Assembly (NCBI RefSeq): GCF_030410485.1
Contig: NZ_JAUHHC010000002.1
Span: 496,001-560,000 of the forward strand
Direction of reading: 5' to 3'
Length of the DNA stretch: 64,000 bases
Source of the DNA: Roseateles violae
GTDB lineage: Bacteria > Pseudomonadota > Gammaproteobacteria > Burkholderiales > Burkholderiaceae_C
The translations under genes were made by a program, and so were the position numbers. This document shows positions 1 through 8,276 of the stretch, one piece after another (within the stretch, counting starts at the first letter, position 1; each line of letters opens with the position of its first letter). The notes under the pieces were generated by a model, which was given only the letters and a program-made list of their open reading frames with translations, was not told where the DNA came from and searched no databases.

Positions 1-77
1 CTGGACAGGGGCGAGCGTAACAGTCGGCGCCGGCCCTGCGGCCCCGGCGTCGCGCCGAAGCAGCAGCCGCGCCTGCT

Positions 78-890
78 TCATCCGCCGTCCCGCGCGCGGT
101 GCGCCTCGCTGGGCGGGCGGGCGATCTCCAGGGCCGGGTGCAGGCCGGCGTCGAGCGCCTCGCGCTGGTCGAAGACAAAGCAGCCGCCGTGGTAGTGCGG
201 CGCGCCCTTGCCTTCCGAATTCGTCTCCTCGAAATACTTGAGGATGCCGCCCTCAAGCTGGTAGACGGGGCCGTCCAGCCCTTGCTGCTGCAGATAGATG
301 GCGGCCTTCTCGCAGCGGATGCCGCCGGTGCAGTAGCTGACGACGGTCTTGCCCATCAGCTCCGCCCGGTGCTGCTGCACCGCTTCGGGGAACTCGCTGA
401 ACTTGTGGATGCGCCAGTCGATCGCGCCGTCGAAGGCGCCGTAGTCGACCTCGAAGGCATTGCGGGTGTCCAGCATCACCAGCGGCCGGCCCTCGTCGTC
501 ATGGCCCTGGTCCAGCCAGCGCGCCAGGGTCGTCGCCGGCAGAGCCGGCGCGCGCGCCTGCTGGTCGGGCCGGATCGCCGGATGGTTCATGCGGATGATC
601 TCGGGCTTGACCTTGACCAGCAGCTTCTTGAAGGGGACCGTGTCGCTCCAGCTCTCCTTGGGCGCCAGGTCGGCAAAGCGGGCATCCTCCTGCAGGGCGG
701 CAACCCAGGCGCGCACCCCCTCGGCCGTGCCGGCCAGGAAGAGATTGATGCCTTCCTCGGCCAGCAGCACCGTGCCCTTCAGCCCCAGGGCCAGCGCGCG
801 CGCGTGCAGCGCATCGCGCAGCAGCGCGCAGTCGGGCAGGCCCACGAATTTGTAGGCGGAGATATTGAGAACAGGGGCGTCGTTTTGCAT
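78..890 (-). CDS. trhO: tRNA uridine(34) hydroxylase TrhO (rhodanese family, YceA)
   Basis: The 270-residue protein matches the TrhO/YceA family, which makes 5-hydroxyuridine at the wobble position of tRNAs (family knowledge). An N-terminal ferredoxin-like half (about residues 1-110) precedes a rhodanese domain (about 115-235). The rhodanese active loop reads YCTGGIRCEKA, with the catalytic cysteine at residue 187 and a second conserved cysteine at 193. The tail after residue 245 is charged and unconserved-looking. The ATG at 890 has no Shine-Dalgarno sequence. A TACAAT hexamer on the minus strand (908-903) lies 12 bases before it, so the leader would be only a few bases long. It is transcribed divergently from slyX. 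Identification is firm. Confidence 0.95.
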   Translation of the reverse strand: MQNDAPVLNISAYKFVGLPDCALLRDALHARALALGLKGTVLLAEEGINLFLAGTAEGVRAWVAALQEDARFADLAPKESWSDTVPFKKLLVKVKPEIIRMNHPAIRPDQQARAPALPATTLARWLDQGHDDEGRPLVMLDTRNAFEVDYGAFDGAIDWRIHKFSEFPEAVQQHRAELMGKTVVSYCTGGIRCEKAAIYLQQQGLDGPVYQLEGGILKYFEETNSEGKGAPHYHGGCFVFDQREALDAGLHPALEIARPPSEAHRARDGG

Positions 891-940
891 GGGGAGGCCG
901 GGATTGTAGGCAAGCCGGCCGATCGCCCCGCTTTTTCGCG

Positions 941-946
941 TCCAAT
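941..946 (+). promoter_or_regulatory. -10-like hexamer TCCAAT directly before slyX
   Basis: TCCAAT is separated by seven bases from the slyX ATG and no Shine-Dalgarno sequence intervenes. If this is the -10 element, transcription would start at or next to the A of the ATG. The same geometry recurs at eight other genes in this window. No convincing -35 was seen. Confidence 0.35.
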
Positions 947-953
947 ACGGGGC

Positions 954-1169
954 ATGGACAAGGACACCATCGACGCCCGCCTGACCGAGCTGGAGATCAA
1001 GGCCAGCTTTACCGAAGACCTGGTCGAGCAGCTGAACCAGGTCATCGTGCGCCAGCAGGACCAGATCGATCTGCTGCTGCGCGAACTGCTGGAGCTGCGC
1101 CGCCAGCAGCCGGCCGAGGGCCAGCCGGTCTTGCGCAGCCTGCGGGAAGAGCTACCGCCGCACTACTGA
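954..1169 (+). CDS. slyX: SlyX family protein
   Basis: A 71-residue acidic protein with the SlyX pattern: an almost continuous helix of leucine/glutamine heptads (residues 8-55, predicted coiled coil) and a C-terminal PPHY ending, which is the family signature. The molecular role of SlyX is unknown; it is named from its position next to slyD in enterics. The start was chosen at the ATG that gives the normal family length; the longer upstream open frame is antisense to trhO. Its last seven bases overlap the end of the convergent diguanylate cyclase gene. Confidence 0.85.
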   Translation: MDKDTIDARLTELEIKASFTEDLVEQLNQVIVRQQDQIDLLLRELLELRRQQPAEGQPVLRSLREELPPHY

Positions 1170-2293
1170 TCGATTTCGACCCGGTCCCGGCCCAGGGTCT
1201 TGGCGCGGTACAGCGCGCGATCGGCGCGGCCGAACAGCGCATCGGCGCTGTCCCCGGCCTGCCAGACGGCGATGCCCAGGCTGGCGCTCAGGCGCGGCAT
1301 CTCGCCGCTGGCCGGCAGCACCAGATGCGCGCGCAGACGCTCGGCCAGCAGGGCCGCGTCGGCGGCGCCGGTCTGCGGCAGCAGCACGCAGAACTCCTCG
1401 CCGCCGTAGCGGAAGCACTGGTCCTGCGCGCGCAGGCCGGCGCGCAGGCGCGCGGCGAAGGCGGCCAGCGTCGCGTCGCCCTGGTGGTGGCCGAAGCGGT
1501 CGTTGATCGCCTTGAAATGATCGATGTCCAGCATCAGCACCGCAAAGGGCTGCTGATCGCGCTGGGCACCGGCCAGCGAGCGGTGCATCGCCTCGTCCAG
1601 CGCGCGGCGGTTCGCCAAGCCGGTCAGGCCGTCGGTCATCGCCTGCAGCCGCACCTCGGCCTCGGCGCGCATCTTGCACAGCTGCATGAAGCCGAGGTTG
1701 GTGACGATGATGAACAAGAAGCCGAACACATAGATCGGCTGCTGCCAGTCGGGCGGCATGTCCAGATAGGCCAGGCCGCTGCCCTGCAGCAGCATCGCCA
1801 GCGCGCGCAGCGGCAGCACCAGGCCCATGGCCAGATAGGCCAGCGCGACCAGGCGCTGCACGCGCTGCAGGCCGGCGGCCGGACGGCGCCACAGCGCCGC
1901 GCCGTTCAGCAACTGCACCGCACCATAGACGAAGCCGTTGAAGATGGTGGCGCCGGCATAGTTGCTGCCGGCGATGCCGCCGGCGATCGTCACGGCGGCG
2001 ACCATCGCCAGCAGCCAGGGCCAGCGGTAGCGCAGGCCGAGAAACTGGCGGATCGCCACATAGAACAAGGCGACGCTCAGCGCGCCGGCCGCATTGCCCA
2101 GCAGCGCCGACAGCAGCACCGGCAGGCGCCCGGCATTGGCCAGCAGCAGATAGGCGATGCCCTGGCTGCTGACGGCCAGGGTCCAGGTGCGCAGGCCGTT
2201 GCGGCGGTCGTCGGGGGCGCGCGCGATCCACAGCATCGCCGCGATGGCGATCAGCGCGCAGGTCTGCGCGATGAACAGCGTTCGCAGATCCAC
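1163..2293 (-). CDS. Membrane diguanylate cyclase (GGDEF domain)
   Basis: A 376-residue protein with about six or seven hydrophobic segments in residues 1-205 followed by a GGDEF domain (about 210-376) opening with DGLTGLANRRALDE. The active-site motif is GGEEF, and an RxxD inhibitory site (RAQD) stands exactly five residues before it. The enzyme should therefore make cyclic di-GMP from GTP and be product-inhibited (family knowledge). There is no EAL domain. The membrane part is unassigned and may sense a small ligand or the membrane state. The start is GTG at 2293, preceded by an AGGAAGG ribosome binding site; no in-frame ATG gives the first membrane helix. It is convergent with slyX, with a seven-base overlap. 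Confidence 0.93.
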   Translation of the reverse strand: MDLRTLFIAQTCALIAIAAMLWIARAPDDRRNGLRTWTLAVSSQGIAYLLLANAGRLPVLLSALLGNAAGALSVALFYVAIRQFLGLRYRWPWLLAMVAAVTIAGGIAGSNYAGATIFNGFVYGAVQLLNGAALWRRPAAGLQRVQRLVALAYLAMGLVLPLRALAMLLQGSGLAYLDMPPDWQQPIYVFGFLFIIVTNLGFMQLCKMRAEAEVRLQAMTDGLTGLANRRALDEAMHRSLAGAQRDQQPFAVLMLDIDHFKAINDRFGHHQGDATLAAFAARLRAGLRAQDQCFRYGGEEFCVLLPQTGAADAALLAERLRAHLVLPASGEMPRLSASLGIAVWQAGDSADALFGRADRALYRAKTLGRDRVEIDQ

Positions 2294-2318
2294 GGCGCCG
2301 CCTTCCTGCGTCCTGCTG

Positions 2319-3266
2319 TTACTGCGGCTTGGCGGCGCTGCCCGGCACCGGCCGGCTCGGCACGCCGGCGCTGCAGATCTCGGTGTGCGCGGGGCTGTGG
2401 ACGAACCAGCCGCCGCGATGGCGGCGCGCGTCCAGCAGCTGGGTCCAGGTCGCGCTGTCGGTGCGCAGGATCTGCAGCGCCGGCCGCTCGGCCTCGGGCA
2501 TATCGGCCAGCAGGCGGATCTGCTTGATCGCCAGCCGCTGCTCGGGCTTGTCGTAGAAGCCCATGTTCGAGCCGCCGCGCGGCAGGCTGGACAGCAGCTC
2601 GATGCCCTTGATCACCCGGCCGACGACGGTGATGTTCAGGTCCAGCCCGCGCGGCGCATGGCCGATCACCGCATAGAGCTCGGCGCCGGTGCTCGAATCG
2701 ACCTCGTTGCCGCGGCCGGCGCCGACCATGCCGTAGCAGTGCGCGAGCCAGGCGCGGCCGGTCTTGGGATCGGCGGCGACCGGAAAGCCGTCGACGAAGC
2801 CGCTGCGCGGCGCCCAGCCGTCGACATCGGGCAGCCGGGTCAGCGGCAGGCCCTTCAGCGGCACCGAGAACTCGGCCGGGATCTTCGCCTCGGCCTTGCC
2901 CAGCGGGCGCGCCTTGGCGGCGTCGTCGCCATCCGGATCGCCCCACTGGGCGACGAAGTTGTCCTGCACGCGCAGCACGGCCAGGCCGTCCCAGAAGCCG
3001 CCGCGCGCCAGGGCGCGGATATTGGCCACATGGCGCGGCGCGAAACGCGGCGCCAGCTCGATCAGCACGGGACCGGCCGGCAGCTCCATCAGCAGGGTGT
3101 TCCCGGGATCGAGCGCGCGCCAGTCGCCGTCCGGCGCGGCGGCGATCAGCTCGGCGCTGGTCTTCTTGGGCTTGGCCGGCGCGGCGGGCTTCTTGGCGGG
3201 CGCCGCGATCGCTGCGCTCAGGCCCAGCGCAAGCAGAGCGGAAATCAGGGGCGTTTTCTTGGGCAT
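2319..3266 (-). CDS. Periplasmic cyclophilin-type peptidyl-prolyl isomerase
   Basis: A 315-residue protein with a Sec signal peptide (basic MPKK, hydrophobic core to about residue 22), then a Lys/Ala/Pro-rich stretch (23-40) and a cyclophilin domain (about 55-245). The strand holding [13 protein letters not shown] corresponds to the core R-x-x-x-x-F-V-x-Q-x-G-D-P motif of cyclophilins. Compared with E. coli PpiA (about 190 residues) it carries insertions within the domain and a C-terminal extension of about 70 residues of unknown function. Its likely role is folding of exported proteins. AGGAGA lies seven bases before the ATG. It reads away from the DGC gene (25-base gap) and diverges from dnaE. 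Confidence 0.88.
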   Translation of the reverse strand: MPKKTPLISALLALGLSAAIAAPAKKPAAPAKPKKTSAELIAAAPDGDWRALDPGNTLLMELPAGPVLIELAPRFAPRHVANIRALARGGFWDGLAVLRVQDNFVAQWGDPDGDDAAKARPLGKAEAKIPAEFSVPLKGLPLTRLPDVDGWAPRSGFVDGFPVAADPKTGRAWLAHCYGMVGAGRGNEVDSSTGAELYAVIGHAPRGLDLNITVVGRVIKGIELLSSLPRGGSNMGFYDKPEQRLAIKQIRLLADMPEAERPALQILRTDSATWTQLLDARRHRGGWFVHSPAHTEICSAGVPSRPVPGSAAKPQ

Positions 3267-3316
3267 CGGTCGGTCTCCTGGGCCGGCAGCATAACGGCTG
3301 ACACCTCCCGCCTCTC

Positions 3317-3322
3317 TACAAT
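3317..3322 (+). promoter_or_regulatory. -10-like hexamer TACAAT directly before dnaE
   Basis: TACAAT is followed by six bases and then the dnaE ATG. There is no Shine-Dalgarno sequence, so a leaderless or nearly leaderless message is likely. A weak CTGACA is present upstream but spaced too closely to serve as a standard -35. Confidence 0.4.
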
Positions 3323-3328
3323 CCGGCG

Positions 3329-6300
3329 ATGGCCTTTGTTCACCTGCGCACCCATACCGAGTATTCCGTCGTCGACGGCACCCTGAGAACCGACGATGCG
3401 GCCGACGCGGCGGCCAAGGACGGCCAGGTGGCGCTGGCGATCACCGACCTGGCCAATCTGTTCGGCGGCATCAAGTTCTACAACGCCTGCCGCAAGAAGG
3501 GCGTCAAGCCGCTGCTGGGCACCGACTGCTGGCTGGAGCCGGAGGGCTCGGACAAGAACCCGACCCGGCTGCTGCTGCTGGTGCAGAACAAGCAGGGCTA
3601 TCTGAACATCTCGGAGCTGCTCTCCAGGGCCTGGATCCAGAACGTGATCCGCAACCAGGCCTGCCTCAAATGGGAATGGCTGGAGGAGCTGGGCGAAGGC
3701 CTGATCTGCCTGTCCGGCGCGCAGTTCGGCGGCCTGGGCCAGGCCTTGCTGCTCGGCGACCGGGCACGCGCGCAGGACTGGGCGCGCCGGCTGGCAGGCA
3801 TCTTCCCGGGGCGCTTCTATATCGAGCTGCAGCGCGCCGGCCTGGCCGGCCAGGAGGCGCTGGTGCAGGCCAGCGTGCCCTTCGCGGCCGAGCTGCAGCT
3901 GCCGGTCGTCGCGACCCATCCGATCCAGTTCCTCGGCGCGGAGGACTTCGAGGCGCACGAGGCGCGCGTCTGCGTGGCCGAGGGCGAGACCCTCACCAAT
4001 CCGAAACGGATCAAGCGCTTCAACGACGGCCAGTATTTCCGCTCGCAGGCCGAGATGGAAAAGCTGTTCGCCGACATCCCCAGCGCGATCGCCAACACGG
4101 TGGAGATCGCGCGCCGCTGCAGCCTGTCGCTGGTGCTGGGCAAGCCGCAGCTGCCGGACTTCCCGACCCCCATCCTGGACGACGGCGAGCGCATGCCGAT
4201 GGACCAGTACTTCCGCCAGCTGAGCTTCGAGGGCCTGGACTTCCGCCTGCAGCAGCTGTTCCCCGATCCGGCCAAGCGCGAGGCGCAGCGGCCGCGCTAT
4301 GTCGAGCGGCTGGAGTTCGAGCTGGACACCATCATCAAGATGGGCTTCCCGGGCTACTTCCTGATCGTCGGCGACTTCATCAAGTGGGCGAAGGAAAATG
4401 GCTGCCCGGTCGGCCCGGGCCGGGGTTCGGGCGCCGGCTCCCTGGTCGCCTATGTGCTGCTGATCACCGACCTCGACCCGCTGCAGTACAACCTGCTGTT
4501 CGAGCGTTTCCTGAACCCCGAGCGCGTCTCGATGCCCGACTTCGACATCGACTTCTGCCAGGGCAACCGCGACCGCGTGATCGAGTACGTGAAGGACAAG
4601 TACGGCCGGCCGGCCGTCAGCCAGATCGCCACCTTCGGCACCATGGCGGCCAAGGGCGCGCTGCGCGACATCGGCCGCGTCTTGGGCATGGGCTTCGGCC
4701 ATGTGGACTCGATCGCCAAGCTGGTGCCGGCGCCGCCGGGCAAGACCGTCACCCTGGCCAAGCTGCCGCCCGGCTTCGATCCGGACAAGGCCAAGATGGT
4801 CTATGCCCGCCACGAGTCGCCCGAGATCGGGGAGCGCGAGCAGGAGGACGAGGAGGTTGCCGGCCTGCTCGCGATGGCGGCCCGGGTCGAGGGCACCGTG
4901 CGCTCGATCGGCATGCATGCCGGCGGCGTGCTGATCGCGCCGGGCAAGATCACCGACTTCTGCCCGCAGTACCAGCAGCCCGGCTCCACCAGCGCGGTCA
5001 GCCAGTACGACAAGGACGACGTCGAGGCGATCGGCCTGGTGAAGTTCGACTTCCTGGGCCTGGCGACCCTGACCATCCTCGAGATGGCCAAGGAATTCAT
5101 CGTCGCCCGCTATCCGGAGCAGAAGGACTTCGCCTTCGAGAAGATCCCGCTCGACGACAAGAAGACCTACAAGCTCTTCTCCGATGGCTTGACCGAGAGC
5201 GTGTTCCAGTTTGAATCGAGCGGCATGCAGAAGATGCTGCGCGACGCCAAGCCCTCGCGGCTGGAGGACCTGATCGCGCTGAACGCGCTGTACCGGCCGG
5301 GGCCTATGGACCTGATCCCGACCTTCGTCGCGCGCAAGCATGGCAAGGAGGTCGTCGAGTACCCGCACCCCTTGACCGAGCCGGTGCTGGCCGAGACCTA
5401 CGGCATCATGGTCTACCAGGAGCAGGTGATGCAGACGGCCCAGGTGCTGGGCGGCTACTCGCTCGGCGGCGCCGACATGCTGCGCCGCGCGATGGGCAAG
5501 AAGAAGGCCGAGGAAATGGCCATGCACCGCGAGCTGTTCCGCAAGGGGGCGGCCGAGAAGGGCATCGACCAGGCCAAGGCCGACGAGGTCTTCGACCTGA
5601 TGGAGAAGTTCGCCGGCTACGGCTTCAACAAGTCGCACGCCGCCGCCTACTCGCTGCTGGCCTATCACACCGGCTGGCTGAAGGTCCATTTCACCGCGGA
5701 GTTCTATGCGGCGAACATGACGATCGAATCGGACAACACCGACAAGCTCAAGGTGCTCTTGAACGACGCCAAGCTGTTCGGCATCGAGTTCGAGCCGCCG
5801 AACGTGAACCTGGGCGTCGGCCGCTTCGAGCCGCTGAGCCCGAAGAAGATCAACTACAGCCTGGGCGCGATCAAGGGCACCGGCGCCGGCGCGATCGAGG
5901 CCATCGTGCGCGCACGCACGGAGGGCGGGCCCTTCAAGAGCTTCTTCGACTTCTGCGCCCGCGTCGACCGCAAGTCGGTCAACAAGCGCGTCGTCGAGGC
6001 GCTGATCAAGGCCGGCGCCTTCGACAGCCTGGAGCCCGATCGCGCCAAGGTGCTGGCCAGCGTCGCCCTGGGCTATGCCTATGCCGACAACCTGGCGCAG
6101 AACGTCGACCAGGGCGGTCTGTTCGATTTCGACGACAACGCCCATGGCTCCTCGACCGCCGAGCCGCCGCTGGTCGAGGCGGCGCCCTGGAGCATCAAGG
6201 AGCGGCTGTCGCTGGAGAAGACGGCGATCGGCTACTACCTCAGCGGCCATCTGTTCGACCAGAGCGGCGAGGAGGTGCGGCGCATGGTCAAGCGCCGCAT

Positions 6301-6889
6301 CGCCGATGCGCAGGACAGCCGCGAGCCGGTGATGCTGGCCGGCATCGTCGGCGATCTGCGCATCATCAATGGCAACCGCGGCCGCGTCGCCATCTTCAAG
6401 CTCGATGACAAGAGCGACGCGATCGAGGCGGTGGCCAACGAGGAGCTGATTAACGCGCACAAGGAGCTCTTGTCCGAGGACGAGCTGATCATCGTCTCCG
6501 GCAAGGTGCAGAACGACCGCTTCTCCGGCGGCCTGCGACTTACCGTGCAGGCGATCTGGGACCTGGCCGCCGCGCGCGCGCGTTTCGGCAAGTACTTCTA
6601 TGTGCCGGTGCGCGACCAGTTGCCGCCGCTGCAGGAGATCGTCAAGACCTGGCCCGCGCGCCGGCTCGAGACCGAGCAGGGCGAGATCAGCCAGGGCCTG
6701 AAGATGCAGACGCATCATTTCCTGCGCGGCGAGCATGCCGGCGCCGAGTTCCGCATCGAGCTGGGCGAGGACAGCCGCTTCTGGCCCTGCGACGAGGCGC
6801 TGGCGCGGCTCGCCCAGCTGGGCCGCGAGAGCAGTGCCAAGGCGGCGGGGGCGCAGACGGGGCAGACCGCGCAAATCGTCTACGACTGA
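3329..6889 (+). CDS. dnaE: DNA polymerase III alpha subunit
   Basis: The 1186-residue catalytic subunit of the replicative polymerase, of DnaE1 type and close to the 1160 residues of E. coli. The PHP domain starts at residue 1 (HLRTHTEYS). The polymerase active site carries PDFDIDFC with Asp404 and Asp406 matching E. coli Asp401/403. A probable beta-clamp binding peptide, QGGLFDF, starts at residue 928, followed by an OB-fold (about 1000-1080). Proofreading would come from a separate epsilon subunit outside the window. The ATG at 3329 follows a -10-like TACAAT. The gene is intact, and its long antisense open frame is a composition artefact. Confidence 0.98.
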   Translation: MAFVHLRTHTEYSVVDGTLRTDDAADAAAKDGQVALAITDLANLFGGIKFYNACRKKGVKPLLGTDCWLEPEGSDKNPTRLLLLVQNKQGYLNISELLSRAWIQNVIRNQACLKWEWLEELGEGLICLSGAQFGGLGQALLLGDRARAQDWARRLAGIFPGRFYIELQRAGLAGQEALVQASVPFAAELQLPVVATHPIQFLGAEDFEAHEARVCVAEGETLTNPKRIKRFNDGQYFRSQAEMEKLFADIPSAIANTVEIARRCSLSLVLGKPQLPDFPTPILDDGERMPMDQYFRQLSFEGLDFRLQQLFPDPAKREAQRPRYVERLEFELDTIIKMGFPGYFLIVGDFIKWAKENGCPVGPGRGSGAGSLVAYVLLITDLDPLQYNLLFERFLNPERVSMPDFDIDFCQGNRDRVIEYVKDKYGRPAVSQIATFGTMAAKGALRDIGRVLGMGFGHVDSIAKLVPAPPGKTVTLAKLPPGFDPDKAKMVYARHESPEIGEREQEDEEVAGLLAMAARVEGTVRSIGMHAGGVLIAPGKITDFCPQYQQPGSTSAVSQYDKDDVEAIGLVKFDFLGLATLTILEMAKEFIVARYPEQKDFAFEKIPLDDKKTYKLFSDGLTESVFQFESSGMQKMLRDAKPSRLEDLIALNALYRPGPMDLIPTFVARKHGKEVVEYPHPLTEPVLAETYGIMVYQEQVMQTAQVLGGYSLGGADMLRRAMGKKKAEEMAMHRELFRKGAAEKGIDQAKADEVFDLMEKFAGYGFNKSHAAAYSLLAYHTGWLKVHFTAEFYAANMTIESDNTDKLKVLLNDAKLFGIEFEPPNVNLGVGRFEPLSPKKINYSLGAIKGTGAGAIEAIVRARTEGGPFKSFFDFCARVDRKSVNKRVVEALIKAGAFDSLEPDRAKVLASVALGYAYADNLAQNVDQGGLFDFDDNAHGSSTAEPPLVEAAPWSIKERLSLEKTAIGYYLSGHLFDQSGEEVRRMVKRRIADAQDSREPVMLAGIVGDLRIINGNRGRVAIFKLDDKSDAIEAVANEELINAHKELLSEDELIIVSGKVQNDRFSGGLRLTVQAIWDLAAARARFGKYFYVPVRDQLPPLQEIVKTWPARRLETEQGEISQGLKMQTHHFLRGEHAGAEFRIELGEDSRFWPCDEALARLAQLGRESSAKAAGAQTGQTAQIVYD

Positions 6890-6906
6890 GTTCGGCCGGT
6901 TTTTAC

Positions 6907-6942
6907 CCCGCGTTTGCGGGCTTTGCCGGCCCGCGAGCCGGC
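6907..6942 (+). terminator. Two short hairpins after dnaE
   Basis: CCCGC-GTTT-GCGGG (6907-6920) is followed by CTTTG, and a second stem GCCGGC/GCCGGC spans 6925-6942. The T-run is poor, so this is at best a weak terminator between dnaE and the phospholipase gene. Confidence 0.35.
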
Positions 6943-6969
6943 CAAGAATGGCGGCACGCTCGTCCCGCC

Positions 6970-8211
6970 ATGCAGCCGCTCCATCCACCGCGCACCCCGT
7001 CCACCGGCCTGATCCTGACCGGCGGCGGCGCGCGGGCCGCCTACCAGGTCGGCGTGCTGCAGGCGATCGCGCAGCTGCGCCGCGAGGCCGGCCTCAGCGG
7101 TGGCAATCCCTTTCCCATCATCGCCGGCACCTCGGCCGGCGCGATCAATGCGGCGACCCTGGCCTGCGAGGCCGATGACTTCGGCGCCGCCGTCGGCGGG
7201 CTAATGCGCATCTGGCGCAATCTGCACGCCGAGCAGGTCTACACGGCCGACGCGCTGGGCGTGATCCGCAGCGGCGCACGCTGGCTGACCATGATGAGCC
7301 TGGGCTGGGCGCTGGCGCGCTGGCGGCGCTCGCGGCCCAAGAGCCTCTTGGACAACGCACCGCTGGCCGAGCTGCTGCGCCGCAGCGTGCGCTTCGAGCG
7401 CATGGACGCGATGCTGCAGCAGGGCCATCTGGAGGCGCTGGCGATCAGCGGCTCCAGCTACAGCTCGGGCCAGCATGTCACCTTCTACCAGGCGCGCGGC
7501 CGGCTGGACCCCTGGCAGCGCTCGCAGCGCCTGGCCGTGCGGGCGCCGCTGTCGGTCGAGCACCTGATGGCCTCGTCGGCCATTCCCTTCATCTTTCCGG
7601 CCGTGCCGCTGCAGCTGGGCAGCCGGCCCGAATGGTTCGGCGACGGCTCGATGCGGCAGAGCGCGCCGATCTCGCCGGCCGTCCATCTGGGCGCCGAGCG
7701 GGTGCTGGTGATCGGCGCCGGCCGCATGCACGAGCCGCCGGGCCGGCGCGAGACCCCGGAGGCCGGCGGCCCGCCAAGCCTGGCGCAGATCGCCGGCCAT
7801 GCGATGTCCAATATCTTTCTGGACGCGCTGGCCGTCGACATCGAACGGCTGCAGCGCATCAACTCGACGCTGGCGCTGCTGACGCCCGAGGCGCGCCGCG
7901 CGACGCCGCTGCGGCCGATCGAGGTGCTGGTGATCGCGCCGAGCCGGCGCCTGGACGAGCTGGCCGCCGAACACCAGGCCAGCCTGCCGACCCCCGTGCG
8001 CGCGCTGCTGCGCGGCGTCGGCGTCAGCGGCGAGGGCCGCCAGGCCAGCGGCTCGGCCCTGGCCAGCTATCTGCTGTTCGAGCCCTCCTACACGCGCGAG
8101 CTGATCCGCCTGGGCATCGCCGACACCTTGGCGCGCCGCGCCGAGGTGCTTCGCTTCTTCGGCTGGCGGGCCGAGCCGACCGCAGCACAGCCACGGCTGA
8201 CGGAGGCCTGA
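6970..8211 (+). CDS. Patatin-like phospholipase
   Basis: A 413-residue protein with the patatin Ser-Asp dyad: the oxyanion loop TGGGARAAYQVG (residues 17-28), the nucleophile in GTSAG (Ser55) and the catalytic Asp225 in FGDGSMR. The family hydrolyses acyl chains from phospholipids. No signal peptide or membrane helix is visible, so action in the cytoplasm or at the inner leaflet is inferred. The C-terminal 120 residues, with an Arg-rich region, are characteristic of proteobacterial patatins but have no assigned role. It sits between dnaE and a histidine kinase with no evident operon link. The start ATG has no clear ribosome binding site. Confidence 0.92.
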   Translation: MQPLHPPRTPSTGLILTGGGARAAYQVGVLQAIAQLRREAGLSGGNPFPIIAGTSAGAINAATLACEADDFGAAVGGLMRIWRNLHAEQVYTADALGVIRSGARWLTMMSLGWALARWRRSRPKSLLDNAPLAELLRRSVRFERMDAMLQQGHLEALAISGSSYSSGQHVTFYQARGRLDPWQRSQRLAVRAPLSVEHLMASSAIPFIFPAVPLQLGSRPEWFGDGSMRQSAPISPAVHLGAERVLVIGAGRMHEPPGRRETPEAGGPPSLAQIAGHAMSNIFLDALAVDIERLQRINSTLALLTPEARRATPLRPIEVLVIAPSRRLDELAAEHQASLPTPVRALLRGVGVSGEGRQASGSALASYLLFEPSYTRELIRLGIADTLARRAEVLRFFGWRAEPTAAQPRLTEA

Positions 8212-8264
8212 AAGCCGGCCGCTGGGAGCTCGGCTTGCTTGGGGAACGGCCGTCAGGCAAGCGA

Positions 8265-8270
8265 TAGGAT
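8265..8270 (+). promoter_or_regulatory. -10-like hexamer TAGGAT directly before the histidine kinase
   Basis: TAGGAT plus six bases leads straight to the ATG at 8277. This supports that ATG as the start over the internal ATG at 8334, which has a purine-rich GGGGAG upstream. Confidence 0.35.
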
Positions 8271-8276
8271 CCGAGC

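Noticed and set aside
3245-6988. Open frame of 1247 codons antisense to dnaE
   Set aside because: It mirrors dnaE codon bias in GC-rich DNA, has no recognisable domain, and is rich in Arg/His/Gln/Ala as expected for an antisense shadow.
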